Shown: positions 11,675-23,909, counted from the first letter of the stretch. The stretch: DNA of 64,000 bases from Ascarosepion bandense (GCA_037127315.1 JBBBDQ010001688.1:1062501-1126500); one strand, 5' to 3'. Program-made: numbers and translations. The notes: generated by a model not told the origin, from the letters alone.

Positions 11675-11900
11675 ATGAGGAAGGTGGGTTTGGAGAACCT
11701 AATACTCTCCGAACGGATAGAGGGAGAGAGAGACAGGGGACAGCAGTGCGAGACATACTTGATGGGCTTCAGTAGGTGGATGGCAGAACGGGGTTTGGGA
11801 GAGATCACAAAAGGAAAAATATTAAAAACGACAAGGGATAGGGACAAGTGGAAATCCAAGATCGCCTACGTCCTGAAAGGACACGGCACATGAAGAAGAA
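11675..11900 (+). mobile_element. LINE-B fragment
   Basis: Plus-strand copy of the LINE-B C-terminus, open for about 72 residues (blocks MRKVGLENLILSERIEG and RDRDKWKSKIAYVLKGHGT) and ending in an AGAAGAAGAA tail. Its left edge coincides with the SINE-A 3' end. Either the SINE inserted here or the LINE copy was truncated at it. Confidence 0.8.
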
Positions 11901-12390
11901 GAAGAAAAAGAAATATTAGATGTTTGAATTATTTACATGTCGAGTTGTCAATTATTATTTATTTTTCACTTGGACATCTTTCACTTATGTCTCTTGCTTT
12001 TAATGTCAGTAGTAATATTACATACAATAATTTTATTAATTTCCTTCGGTGTAATATTGTTAATTAGTATTCATTCTTGAACTAATATTTTTCCTACTTA
12101 ATTAAATTTGGTAATTAGTTCGGTTATATTTGTTTTAAAATTAGTTTCATGTCATAAATAAATTATTTCTTGGCAAAAATTCAAGTGTCGTAACCATATA
12201 TGATCACACGTTCTTACATTTTACACAGGTCTACAAAGTTAGTGATAAATTGTTCTCGATCTTACAAAGAAGGAAAAATAAGGAAAAAACTGATGTTTGG
12301 TCATTTGATAACATTTTAAGAAAAGGATGGCTGCAATGATTTTTTCAGTTTTCTTAGATCGTATCCACGTGCGTTCATTGAAGTATTTTA

Positions 12391-12391
12391 T

Positions 12392-12446
<55 letters not shown>
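12391..12446. repeat. (CA)n(TA)n compound microsatellite
   Basis: A CA run passes directly into a TA run. Confidence 0.95.
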
Positions 12447-12449
<3 letters not shown>

Positions 12450-12589
12450 CTAAACATATACTGTTAAATATAAGAGACAATGAATGTCTATTATGTTTAA
12501 TCATGAGAAGTTCTAAACATCGTATTTTGGCTTTAATTTCAGTTGAAAATAAAGACAAAAATTCTCCAACATTTGGATAATTTTTTATT

Positions 12590-12690
12590 AAGTTAGTTCT
12601 AAGATTTCGGCTCACATGAGCCATCTTTAGAGAGGTTATAAGGACGTTAACACAAAAACATCCACCGTCAGCGAAGATTTTATCTTGTGT
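12590..12690 (-). repeat. Dispersed repeat with GGCTCATGTGAGCCGAAAT core
   Basis: The near-palindromic GGCTCACATGAGCC followed by ATCTTTAGAGA matches, with changes, the GGCTTACATAAGCC core found in both arms of the 34.5-35.1 kb fold-back element. Probably a relic of that family. Confidence 0.45.
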
Positions 12691-12693
12691 TGA

Positions 12694-12798
<105 letters not shown>

Positions 12799-12799
12799 G

Positions 12800-13660
12800 G
12801 TTTCGGTAGATGATGGATCTGATCCCAAAGAGTTATGACTCAGCTGCTGATAGCGACGCAGGGTCTGTTTTTGTGCTACATGTCTACATGGGAGTGACTG
12901 CCTCTGTTGCGACGAATGCATGTGAAGACTGTCTTCTCCGATTGTTTCTTTTCCGTCGAGCACGCTTCTCCCCGGCGACAAGTCTTCGTTTCTTCTCTCC
13001 TCGCTTCAACCTTCGATGTAATCGAGTCCCCAGCGAAAAAGATCGTTGGCCACGTCTTCCCACCTCTCATGTCGCTTTGCAAACGTCCTTGAAGCGAAGA
13101 TGAAGTCGTCTTCTTGCCAATTCCTTGTACAGAAGAACTTTCAGAATTCTCCCCTCCGGCATACGGTGTAGATGTCCAAGCCAGTGGATCTGGCACACTT
13201 GGAGAAGGGTGTATAGGCTGGAAAACTTGGTGATCAGGTTGTACCAATTAATGCCAAGTATGCGCCACAGACAGAGAAGATAAGTGGAGTAGTGTCTCCA
13301 AGTCTCGTTAGTTTAGAGCAACACGCTGACGATGCATGCCCTATAAAGTGACATTTTTGGTGTTCCTAGTAAGCTTTCCGTTCTCACAGACTCCCGAGAT
13401 CATCCTAACGAACGTGGTTGCAGCTTCTCTGGTCCGTCTGTTGACTTTAGTGTCTAGGAAGATGGTGTCCGAATCGGTAGAGCCGAGCTATATGGATTCA
13501 AAAACAAACTCGAGGTCTTAGAATTGATAGCGGGAGGCTGTTCAACGACTTGGCCCATCACATTGGTCTTTTTCAGCCAAATAGTCAGACTTAACTCCTG
13601 ACAGACTTGTGTACATGTAGATACCATCAGTTTTGATCGAATCCCCGAATGCACTTTTCA
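12800..13660 (-). mobile_element. LINE-C: degenerate reverse-transcriptase C-terminus
   Basis: Minus-strand frames, broken by several frameshifts, show blocks in the order usual for the end of a non-LTR polymerase. These are CQELSLTIWLKKTNVMGQ near 13600, an LYGSETW-type block near 13280, LGHLHRMPEGRILKVLLY near 13150, and a Cys/His-rich HSHVDM terminus near 12890. The G-H-x-x-R-M block and the terminal Cys/His motif are typical of RTE-like and related LINEs. No intact frame remains. Confidence 0.7.
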
Positions 13661-13894
13661 GCGTGACCGCGAGGAATATTTATGGTAGAAAATGGCTGTT
13701 ATTTACGTTAAAAGTGGGATTTATTTGTGTATACTTACCCGTTACACGATAAACCTTTAAGTTCACGTAGAATAAATCAGTGATTAGTTTCTGTATTTGC
13801 ATTGTTTGGTTTTAACAAAATTTTTAAAAAAGAACATGATTTTTAATGGGTTCTATTCGAAAACAACAACCAATGGATAACATCCAATGGTCTT

Positions 13895-13934
13895 GTCTTC
13901 TTTATAGATCCATTTGTGGATCTATGAAGAAGAC
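13895..13934. repeat. 18-bp-stem hairpin
   Basis: GTCTTCTTTATAGATCCA, a TTTG loop, and an inverse copy with a single T/G wobble. It is 40 nt in total and isolated from other recognised repeats. Confidence 0.8.
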
Positions 13935-14250
13935 ATTTAGTGCGCGTATAAAATCGATCTTTATTGGACATACGAGGAAAAATGGAAAATGCGAAAGTAG
14001 GCGGATAAGAAATGATTAGCATATTTTTTTTTCGTTGATAGTGGTTGCCATAGTTTCGTTTTCACATGGAAATATTTGAAGGTTTACAGCGATTAGACAA
14101 AAGCTGACAAAAGGAAATACGTTACAGAACTGTCGAGCCGAACAAAGGTTGCATCTACTAACTTTAAAATGAAACGATGAGAAAGCCATCAATCTCGCAT
14201 CAAGGTATTCGGTGATACATTTTGGTTATCTGGCGTTTGCAGTAATAATG

Positions 14251-14280
14251 TACGAAACCCGAAACCCGAAACCCGAAACC
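14251..14280. repeat. Short CGAAACC tandem repeat
   Basis: Four consecutive units of an ACCCGAA-type heptamer. Confidence 0.9.
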
Positions 14281-14329
14281 ACTTGACTCTACTAAAATAT
14301 ATTGGATATAGTTATCCCCATTCGCACAG

Positions 14330-14725
14330 TTTTAGATTTTTCATCTGACCCTAATTGTAGCATCAAATTTCACCCCTTTTTACATCTGATTTACTCCTTT
14401 TAAATACCCGATTTAGCATCATCAGCTTTTATCATCTGACTTAGTAACCACACTTTTAGCATCGGATTCAGCCCCTATTCTTATTTTTAAAGTCTGACTT
14501 AGCCCACACAATTCTAACAAATGATTTGCCCTCTACACCCACATTGAAGGTCTGACTTAGACCCAACACTTTTAATATCTATCACCACAGTTAATGTTTG
14601 ATTTAGTGCCCACTTTTAGTATTTTATTAGCACCTGACTCTACCTTTGAACGTCGGATTTAGATCCTCCACTTCTAGCATCAGATTACCCCCTACACCCA
14701 CTTTTAACGCTTGATTTTTTCAACC
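14330..14725. repeat. Highly decayed ~30-40-bp tandem repeat
   Basis: The pattern CTTTTAGCATCTGATTTAGC plus a C-rich ACACCCAC block recurs roughly ten times with strong divergence and variable length. It looks like an old minisatellite and is not coding. Confidence 0.65.
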
Positions 14726-14729
14726 CCCC

Positions 14730-16380
14730 CCCCTTACTGCCCTGAAACTTTTCATTTTGTGACACCCTACTCGATTATCGGAATCTGTTTCTTTCTTGAT
14801 GTGCCCTGTCGCCGACCATTTGCTCGATTTTCAGTTCTCCGCATTTGCTATAAAGTCGATGCTGTCACATCCGAATCTTTGCATTCCGCGTTGTTGACGT
14901 TTCTTTAAATCCCCTCCCCTCATCGCCACTTCTTCCACATCCGACATCACTTTTTTTTCCCTCTTCCGACCACACACACGCAATCATTAGTCTTTCCTGA
15001 TACATTCGTCAATGCACTCAAAGGTCAACACTAAAGGTCAGTTTTTCATAACCCTTGAAAATCAACCTGGATCTACAGACCCCAATAGATATCAACTCAG
15101 ACTGGTCGAATGAGATACGTTAAAAAAATGTTTTTCTCAGCGAAAAAAGTAGTACAATGTAAACCCTATATAAAAACGTTTTTTAACTAAATTCAAGCTC
15201 TTGTTCGAGACATTAAAACTTAGTAGAAATAGCAAGACATTAATAGGCAAAAGAATTTAAAAACACAAGACAACTACTGAGTAAATATTTTGAAAGGAAA
15301 AACATATTTACAGTTTACAATTACGAAAAATAAAGAAAAAAAATTTGCAAAGAAAAACATTTTGAGCGCCTCTTAAGGTAGCATAGCAATTTATGATAAA
15401 GGATTTTCAGCGAAAAATAGAGAACAACTCGGGAGAAGAGAAAGTTTTTTTTTTAATGACGAAAAGAGAAAATTAAAAAAAACAAGGTACAACCACCTCT
15501 GATAAAAAACGAAAAGTCCTACATGGAAATTTACCCATGGGCGTCTCTAAGACACTAATTTTTGTCATATCCCTTTTTACGCGGATCCTACTTGAGAAAA
15601 TTTCGATGAAATCCTTTCATTTTAGGCAGTCTCAGTAGAATTTTCACTGGAGTTCCAGTTTATTTTGTCCCTCAGTGGCTGGCTGACTAGTAACAGAACC
15701 TTCTTGATTTTTCTCTTGATGTCAATGCCTTCTTTGATGTTGACCTGCCTTCTTCCCTTGCAGTCAAAAGACCCTTACTGCCGAAAAGTCTTCTTCCCCG
15801 TGTATACCAATCTCGGCCTGATTTATACAGAAATTTAGGCTCACCAAAATTCGGAACGTTATTAAAGTTTCAGATCACGTCTCTCATTGGTCAGTATATA
15901 CGAAAAATTCATTTTCTATAAACCGGAAATGGATCCTTCACAAATCTTGTCGGGTTTAACCGCTGAGCCGAAAAAGATATTCATTCGTAACAAATTTTTA
16001 CACAAACAGCCTGGACTACATGAAAATACACTTCTCTCAAAAGAACGTGCTTTAAAAAAAGATGCTTATACATTTAAACAACGGTAACAGATTTACAATA
16101 AAAATAAAATTTTTATACCTTTCTTATTCAATCGGTCTGTACTTGTAAAAAACCAACGCAATAAAACAGATTTGATTTCATTTGAATTTAATAAAATAAT
16201 CTTATTTTATGGCGTCGCAATTTTATTGTAGAAACATTTAAATATAACTTGTAAAATAAGAAATAAAAATGTAGCAACAGTAAAAAATATAGCAACGAAT
16301 TTTTCAAACACATATTCTGTTTTTAAGCTCATGACAAAATATCCATTCACCTTTTGTGGTCAGTCTACAGTAGTGTAACC
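14730..16380. other. No gene recognised
   Basis: AT-rich sequence with no identifiable repeat family or long frame. The short frames present lack any domain character. Confidence 0.4.
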
Positions 16381-16584
16381 TGTGTCGTCTGCAAAGCAAA
16401 ATTTCTGCATTTTAAATGGATTATGGTCGCACGATGTCATCTCCAGCCGGCCTTGTTCGCAAATGATACAATGTCAGTTCGAGTCAATCTTCGTTCGGTC
16501 GTCATATGACTGAGAATTTGTTTTTACATTAATTTTTACTCTCTACAAGTCCTAAGAGCCACTAGTAAGCTACAGAGTAAGAGT

Positions 16585-16660
16585 TTGTGTTTGAGTTTTG
16601 TTTAACGGCATATCAACACCTCTGTGGGTTATTTAATGCCAAAAAGGTGGGAGTTTAAGG
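16585..16660 (-). mobile_element. SINE-B 3'-end fragment
   Basis: The minus strand reads GGCATTAAATAACCCACAGA then GGTGTTGATATGCCGT, matching the terminal hairpin-like segment of SINE-B (18400-18435 and 31805-31835). Head and body are missing. Confidence 0.6.
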
Positions 16661-16904
16661 TATTTTTTTAAATGTTCGGTTATAGTGAGAAGGTTGATTT
16701 AGTCAGATTTTAATGAAAATTTATTTTTATTTTAGAAAACTAAAAATGTCTTCTAGTTTTCTAATCAAAAATGTTTTGCTGAGAATTTTTTTCTCAAAAA
16801 ATGTGTTATGGTAATAATTTTTTCTTCAAAAATGTATATTTTTCTATAAAAGTCTATTTTTATGTATATATTTCTATAAATGGGTATTTTTATACTTTCA
16901 TAGT

Positions 16905-17470
16905 GTTTCGACCCTAGTTTGGGGTTAACTATTTGCCCATAGCTGGGACCCTAACAGGTGCTATCACTCCGGGTCAGGGTACACCTGGGAACAACAGTAA
17001 TTAGGAGGTGGTCTCATGCTCCTTCCAACCTCCCAATCAGAGGCCTTGCTGCCGGATGCAGTTTACCGTCATGCCCAGGACCTTACAGAATAAGAGTGTA
17101 TGAGGATATGTAGGAAAGATCAAGGTTATCCGTAGACTTGAGCAGGTTAAGAAAGTAGTAATCAAAGAAGCACTCCTTTGGGAGTCGGTTCCACAAAGTA
17201 GTGGTTAGTGAGAAGAATCTATTCGAGTGGAACATAATGGGATATGAAGAGAAAGGCAGTGGTTCGCGACAAAGTGTAGAGCATGACAGGTGTTATCTTA
17301 AACGGTAGAATTGATGTACTTCGTCTGAACACTTTCCCTGGATATAGCGAGTAGCACAGAAACTTGTAATGTTCACCTGTGGGAGAATGGTTGAAGAATG
17401 AAAAATAATTCATCGCCGACAAGGCCACCTAAACGCTGCTGGATTCTATCAAAATTGTGCAGCTCTTAAA
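16905..17470 (-). mobile_element. LINE-F fragment: C-terminus and 3' UTR
   Basis: The minus strand has a decayed polymerase end with FFSLTTTLWNRLPKECFF, the usual xFFSxRxxxLWNxLP block at the C-terminus of CR1/jockey-type LINEs, preceded by a hydrophobic frame near 17219-17428. A GC-richer 3' UTR follows (17100 down to 16910). The sequence differs from LINE-A, so this is a separate family. Confidence 0.65.
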
Positions 17471-17560
17471 CTATGATGAGTGGATGAGTTTTCAGATGAG
17501 GATTCCATCAGCAAAGTTTTCTGCAAATGACTTTTAGTATTTTGGGACCCTTATCCTTCA

Positions 17561-17865
17561 GGATGTGCGTTACGGTGCAATGGATATCGACTCGGAACGA
17601 CAAGTCGGGGTGCCGAGTTCGAATTCCAGTTGAATCTCTTGCATTTACTTACGCACAAATACCCTTGGGAAACGTATTAATCCGTCTCTTCCCTCCAGTT
17701 ATGGGTTAAATAATAGGACAGATTGAGTTCTGAAGCCTTGGCTAGCAACCAGTCGACCGCAGAAAGCAATGGCAATCTACTGCCGGATAATCTACTGCCC
17801 AGTCAGTCATACCTCTTTCGAGACATGATCGCCCAAAGCGTGTATCCCGTATGGCACTTAACTGA
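17561..17865 (+). mobile_element. SINE-A copy, full length
   Basis: All SINE-A parts are present in order: GGATGTGCGTTACGGTGCAA head, B-box-like GAGTTCGAATTCC, TCCAGTTATGGGTTAAATAA, a stem-loop here mutated to CATACCTC/GAGACATG, and GGCACTTAACTGA. Confidence 0.85.
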
Positions 17866-18100
17866 TCCTTCAGACAACATAGTTACAAAGTATCAGGGAC
17901 CAGAACACAGAAAAAGAAATTAATATACTTCTATTATTTCGAACTATTGTTCTCGTCTTGGTTGATATAGATGTTGTTATAAGCACAACCTTTTCGACCA
18001 AATATCTTCTGGTCATCATCAAGTGCCTGTTGCTTGAGCTGATATGGGATATGTGTTGATTATTGTGTTATCTTTCCCAGTGATTACAGTTATTGTTCAT

Positions 18101-18208
18101 GCTTACGGCCATATCACGTTGAAACACCGGTTACCGTAGATGACCAACGTTAAACCTAGTCAATACACAGATAGGTGACCGCTTCAGGATATCAGGTAAT
18201 GTAGGCTT
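18101..18208 (+). pseudogene. 5S rRNA-like 5' segment of a SINE-B
   Basis: The segment follows animal 5S rRNA from first to last base with mutations. It starts GCTTACGGCCATATCACG, then has ACACCGGTT, GATAGGTGACCGC in the internal control region, and GGTAATGTAGGCTT at the end. About 108 bp against the usual ~119-120. It runs straight into the tRNA-like head of SINE-B two bases later. It is too diverged to be a functional 5S gene. Confidence 0.8.
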
Positions 18209-18460
18209 GGGTGAGTGGATGGTGTAATTGATAACGGCTCGAAATTTCAGTAGAGTTCGTAATATTCACTTACGCGAAAGTACACTTGAGAAAGGCATGA
18301 AACTAAGCTTCCCCCTTCAGTTATGGATTAATCAGTAAGACTTTTATCAGTAAATCATTATTATCACAAAAAATTTATTACTATCTAAAAATATTTTCTG
18401 GCTTTAAATAACCTGCAAAGTGTTGATAATCCATAAAAAAAACTAATCAATCAAGACAGT
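18209..18460 (+). mobile_element. SINE-B copy, tRNA-like head and tail
   Basis: The head is GTGAGTGGATGGTGTAATTG, followed by a CACTTACGCG segment, CCCCCTTCAGTTATGG and CAGTAAATCATTATTATCAC. The GGCTTTAAATAACC terminal segment follows. Positions 18355-18392 hold two adjacent ~19-bp half-repeats (CATTATTATC plus an A-run, then a TTACTATCT variant plus an A-run). These resemble the unit of the 28.2-31.8 kb array. Confidence 0.75.
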
Positions 18461-19961
18461 TATTGTTTGTTTCTGCTAAACAAATGTTCAGGGTCGGATC
18501 CAGAGATGGAACTCACAACCAATGAATAATAGTCAGGTGGAGTCTGATTGGAATTTGTTATATTGAATTTTAGATGGTTTTGACCTTTGGTTATTATTGT
18601 GGGTTTTTAGCACTTTATATAATTTAGTGTCTTATCTAATAATAACGTCTATATCAACCAAGACAAGAACAAAAGTTGGAAATAATAGAATTATATTGTC
18701 AATGACTCGTCTCAAAGATGAAATACAAAAACAAGTTCGAAATTCTCGTATGTTTAAGATTCAGATGTCGAAAGAAGTACAATTCTTCATCTCCCCCTAT
18801 GCTAACTTCTTGTTCTATTTTCTTCGGCCCTATGATATTGTGCATGTTTAGGTCAATTCACTTGACTGACAGTGGGATCTGCTAGGTCCACCTGTGGGGA
18901 CATGACTGCCTACTTGTCGCTATCATTTCTTGCTACCGTCTTCGCTATAAGGCTAACAGTAATCCAGCTTATATACTAACCTAGAAACGCCATGACTTAT
19001 TGCGCATGAACGGATATTTACTTCTACGTCTGATTAATAATTGTTGACTTTTTAGTGGAGTTAGACGTTGATGATAAGAGTTTAGATAGAGGATTAGTAT
19101 ACATGTAGACGGATTAAGATGTAAAAAAAACTGGAGAGGATTTTTTTTAAAGATTAATGCTAATCAGTAAATGAAGAATTCATCAATAGCAACATCAAGA
19201 TTCTTCTGTTAGAAAGAGCTGACCAAATTCTAGCCAAAAGCATGTAATATTCCAATTTCGGAAAATTACATCGGATTCTTAAGTAAGAATGGAACTTGAA
19301 GTGACATTAAAAGCAATATAAAGGAAACAATGCCTAATTCTACAGACCGAAAGTTATGAAACCAAATGTCTTCTTTACTTGCTATTTTTTGTTGGTACTG
19401 ATATAAAGTAGTAAGTTAAAGAGAGAGTAGAGAGAGCGAGGGGGGAATGTGTGACAAAGGAGAAGAAATTCTTCTATCAAGTCATTTTTACACAATATTA
19501 CTAAAATCAAAGAAATGTGTTTGAAGAAAGAGCTCTATTTTTGTGTAATTGATAAACTGTAATTTTTGCCAGGATCTTTTAAATGAGGAATTATTATAAG
19601 TGTGATGGAAGTAAACGATAGTTATCTCCCCTTGGACTAGTTATAAAACAATAAGCTCCACGCTGTTCCCAGAGTTGTGTTATAGTTGAATAACGCTTCA
19701 AATAAGGCTGTAACACTAACATGAAATATAACCCTGTTATCGCCGGCAATGGAAAGAAAGAAATTATTATTAGTTGTATTATTAATTGTGTAGATTAATT
19801 GTTCGGGCGGAAGGAATTGTGTTGGTTCGTAATTTTTATAAATCGAAAAGAACCAATTGAAAAAAAAAGTTGTTTGTTCTAATATGAACGCAGGTAATAA
19901 ATTTATTCTCTTTCAATATTAACAGAGGAAAATAAGAGATCGTAAACCCTAAGCCGACAAT

Positions 19962-20372
19962 ATGAGCGAATTCATATTTTACGAGTGTGCTATTCATAAC
20001 CAACCGGGTCAAATGAGCGTCCGTTCACAAAGCTTCTATCTCGTGTTTTTTATTACAATGTGTTTTACTATTCCAACTAACATTCTCGTCTACGTTGTTA
20101 TACTCACTCCAACCAACTGTAGTATGTCATTTAGAAACCTGCCAACGGATTCAGAAGCTATGAGGTGGGTTCCACATGAATTTGTAAACATGGATATCGT
20201 TCAGTGTTTAAAGATCTTTCTTAGTTCATACATACAAACAAAGAAAAAACATTATTTAAAAAGATTGTCACCTGCCATGTCAAATGGATTAATCAAATAC
20301 AATAATCCAAAAATAAGACAATCATGGACAATTCCAGAACAAATTCAAGCATTCTTAAACGAAATCTTTTGA
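19962..20372 (+). other. 136-codon open frame, unknown
   Basis: An ATG-to-stop frame without low-complexity bias. Residues about 26-49 are strongly hydrophobic and could cross a membrane; the C-terminal half is basic and polar. No known family is recognised and no splice or promoter support is visible. In AT-rich DNA a frame of this length is uncommon but can occur by chance. Confidence 0.2.
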
Positions 20373-20981
20373 TGTGAGTGATGGAGATTTCTCTGAGAGT
20401 TTCAAAAAAAATTCTTTACTCTTAATTACCGGAACCTGGGCAAACTGTTAATGCATTAAGCTAAAGATAGAATGACATGTTTTCTGAATGACATGTTGCT
20501 GAATAACAACGTTTGTCTTCATGTTACAAATGCGACGCACAAGCAATCTTGGAATTGAGATGAAAACCTCTTCAACATATTTCCTAGATTTCCTCTTCTT
20601 CAGATTATCATTTGTTACCCACGATTTTGTTGATTCAACAAATTGCTCTCAAATGAAACAAATAAAAACCGGAATCGTTCTTTTATTAGTAAATACACAA
20701 TTGACCTGAAAGGTGTCGTACGGTCATTTAAAAAAGGAAAATGATGACTGAATAATGAAAAGGACAAGAAGGTCGGATTCATGTGTTACTTGGAAAAATG
20801 AACAAAGTGATTTTAGATGCCTAAAATTTTGATTACTCGCTTGTGTAATAAATTAAGGGTACCCGACAGGGTGCCGATGATCTGTCAATTTTTGTGTTTC
20901 CCACATTCAACAAATTTTGAGTTTATATTTTTGAAGAGCCAATTCTTCAATCGTGAACTGAACTTGCTTTGGTAACTATCT

Positions 20982-20983
<2 letters not shown>

Positions 20984-21030
<47 letters not shown>
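20984..21030. repeat. (TA)n microsatellite
   Basis: Perfect TA run abutting the 3' terminus of a LINE-A copy. Confidence 0.95.
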
Positions 21031-21034
<4 letters not shown>

Positions 21035-21500
21035 CATTTCACCCCGAGCAAGGCGGAAATGCCACTGATGTGCAGGGGGCTACATAAATGTAAAAAGATT
21101 AATTAGAAAAGACTGAGGAGTACAAACTAGTTAGAAAGGAACAATAGAAAGCTGAGAAAACAGGTGCGATGACAGATACATAGGTGGAGAGAAAGGGAAG
21201 GTTATACGGGGGTGGGGAGAGAGCTAGAGGCCAGTGGTTAGTAGATGAGTATTGACTTTGCATTTAAATTTCTGGAGGTTGTAGCCGTCAGGAAAGCAAG
21301 AACATGGGAGCGAGTTCCACAGGCAGGAAGTGCGAGAGAAGAAGCTGCAGGAGTAGAATTGTCGTTTGCATTTGGCTAACCTGACTGTGAATGGGTGGGA
21401 CCCAGTTGCCAGTCTGGTTGCACGAGTAAACACCTGTTTAGGAGGCATCAGTGACTTAAGTTCGTCTGATGATAGGAGTTTATAATAAAAAATTTTTTCG
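21031..21500 (-). mobile_element. LINE-A fragment: RT C-terminus and 3' UTR
   Basis: The minus strand encodes the family end with SRTSCLWNSLPC and DGYNLQKFKCKVNTHLL, then a 3' UTR whose last bases are CCTTGCTCGGGGTGAAATGA. W-N-S-L-P plus F-K-x-x-V-N-x-x-L is the terminal signature of CR1/jockey-type LINEs. It is truncated at its 5' end near the SINE-C core relic at 21508-21545. Confidence 0.8.
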
Positions 21501-21507
21501 CTATACA

Positions 21508-21545
21508 AGAGCTGTCCTGTTTCAGTGTTATATCACGTACCTCAT
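21508..21545 (-). mobile_element. SINE-C core relic
   Basis: The minus strand reads GATATAACACTGAAACAGGA, a variant of the GATACAGCGAAACAGG core seen in SINE-C copies. Confidence 0.4.
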
Positions 21546-21655
21546 CAGGCGATATTCAGTTGTAAAATTTAGGAAATAATATATATATAAATTTAGATAT
21601 TATATATAAATTAGAAGCTACGAACTGTGGGGCGGCATTCCACTAGTTTTTACTA

Positions 21656-21657
<2 letters not shown>

Positions 21658-21740
<83 letters not shown>
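21658..21740. repeat. (CA)n(TA)n compound microsatellite
   Basis: CA run of about 46 bp continuing into a TA run. Confidence 0.95.
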
Positions 21741-21741
<1 letters not shown>

Positions 21742-22270
21742 TTGTACAAAATCACTCATCAATTATCTGATTTATTTTCCTGTACATTTTAGCGTAAAAT
21801 TAATGAAAAAATATCACAAATTTTCACAAATTATCCCAGTTTGCTTTTTTAAAATAATTCATTCTCTTGTCTCTTCCTGTTTTAAGTAATCTTTTCCGCC
21901 TCAGCTAACCATTAAAAAGAGTGAGAGACTGGATACAAGAAGACGCCCCTTTTTAACAAACCTCAATCCTTAAATTCCTCTGCTAACATTTTACTATTAT
22001 AAGAACTAGTCTTTTGAAAATAACAGGTTTACCTTCTTTAATTGGTTCTTCTAAAACCGATGAAGTATTGTTTTAATCGCGCCCTAGATTTCGATTCATC
22101 ATTTTGGCATTTTGTTTTATTTTTATATTGTGCCTATGAATCACTTTATTCCTTCTAATTATGAGTTGGTTCATACAAAATATGGAATGTCACTGACTGA
22201 CGGTTTATGAATTCCTAATACCGAAAGCATAAAGGGAAAAAAAAATGACGCCGTTTTTCTAGTTGGAAAT

Positions 22271-22301
<31 letters not shown>

Positions 22302-22970
22302 TTTTAAATGCCTTTTTTTTTTAATGAGTTCAATGTTTTCCCCTTCTTCATGCCCTGGAAATATTAAATGACTAATTGACCAATCAGTAAACGACAAACG
22401 AGTTACGTCATCGAAACGAAATGAAAAAGAAAATGAGGACGAAAAGAATCTTCGATTCCCTGACGAAATTAATGCATATTTGACAAGGCTAATATTTAAA
22501 ACAATAAAGGGGAGGTTTGGTTTTTTGTGCATTTGAGTTTTCTTTTTTTTTTCTTTTTCATCTGTTATGTTGTATTTTTTTTTTTTCCTTAAATTAATTT
22601 CTTTGCTTTTCCTTCCATTTTTGTCTTTCTTTTTCGTCCTTTTTTTCTTTCACTTCATTTCTATCGCTCGATTTCCTTCATTCTCCACTTTTCCTTCGTG
22701 CTCATTCATTTACCCCTCTTTATTTGCTATTTTGACATTTTTTCATTGAGCGCCTTTGTCACATTGTTCATGCAAATTATTCTCAGTGTACGATCGCTCA
22801 CTACTTTTGCCATGTGCCAGCTGAAGTTAAGGTTAGTAAATACTTACGTTTTCTCGTTATTTCTTTTTTCAAATTCGCTAATGATCATTGGCGCTACACA
22901 AGCTTTGTATACCAATCCTTATTTAGCCTTGCACATAAAATTAGTAAATAGCAAAGAACATGGAGAAAAA
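21741..22970. other. No gene recognised
   Basis: AT-rich and T-rich tracts with an ATTT repeat at 22268-22302. No domain or repeat family was identified. Confidence 0.4.
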
Positions 22971-22984
22971 TAATTAGCAAACAG

Positions 22985-23480
22985 ACCATCAATCGTGTTG
23001 TGAGTTCGATCCGCACTAAGTACCCGACCTTAGTAACCTTGAGTCAAACTAAACCAAACTTTGTCAGTACCTGCCAATATACACTGATGTTGATTATCCT
23101 ATTTTTGTGGGTTTTATAAAGTCTAAGTTGGATCAAGGACTCATTGTGTGGTTCAGCGCGTTGATCACGTCAAGCATTGCCGGTATTTTGAGTTCGATCC
23201 TCATTGGGATTCTCTCTCTTGTGGTTCCGAAAAAAGTTAACTTTTGCTTCGGAAAGGTTTCTCTTCTCCCTTTTCATTGGTGATACGTTCATTTGACTTC
23301 TTTTTTTTTTTTTTTTACTTCAAACAAGGCGTCTTTACTTTTTACTTGTGTTCGATCCTCATTGGGGTTCTCTCTTTTATGCCAGGTTAAGTTTTGCTTT
23401 GTAAAGTTTCGACTTCTCTCTTTTCATTGGTCATCCGTTCAACTGACTTTTTTTTTCTTTTCTTTTCTTTTTTTTATTGC
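22985..23480 (+). mobile_element. SINE-D copies, tRNA-like, in near tandem
   Basis: At 23150-23290 a tRNA-like head (TGTGGTTCAGCGCGTTGATC) is followed by a B-box-like TGAGTTCGATCCTCATTGGG and a body ending in TTTTCATTGGTGATACGTTC. At 23346-23440 the TTCGATCCTCATTGGG part and body recur without the head. A GAGTTCGATCCGC motif near 23003 may be a third remnant. Confidence 0.5.
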
Positions 23481-23593
23481 ATCAAACAAGGTGTCTTTGC
23501 TTTTGAGTTTTATGATTTTACAAGTTCTTTTTCATACATACATCGTCCTTTCTCCTCTCTCTAAACCACGTTAAGCAGTTATCACATGACTGT

Positions 23594-23597
<4 letters not shown>

Positions 23598-23650
<53 letters not shown>

Positions 23651-23665
23651 GTGTGTGTGTGTGTG
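23598..23665. repeat. (GT)n microsatellite
   Basis: GT run with one TTTGC interruption. Confidence 0.95.
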
Positions 23666-23909
23666 TGTCTGTTTTGTTTTTTGCCTACCCCACGTTTTTA
23701 TAGAATCTTAAACGATTAAATTAATAGTCATTCGCTAAAGTAATTTTTTTTTTTCATTTTCATCGTAACTTTTTCTTGTTCGGCGTAAGCGTGTTTGCGC
23801 ATGCGCGTGTGTTGACCTGTGAGTTTCTACATAAATGTGAGTTGCACATACATACGACTAAGTGTGCGCTAATGTGGCTACCGGTAGGAGTATGTGCATT
23901 TGTGGGTTT

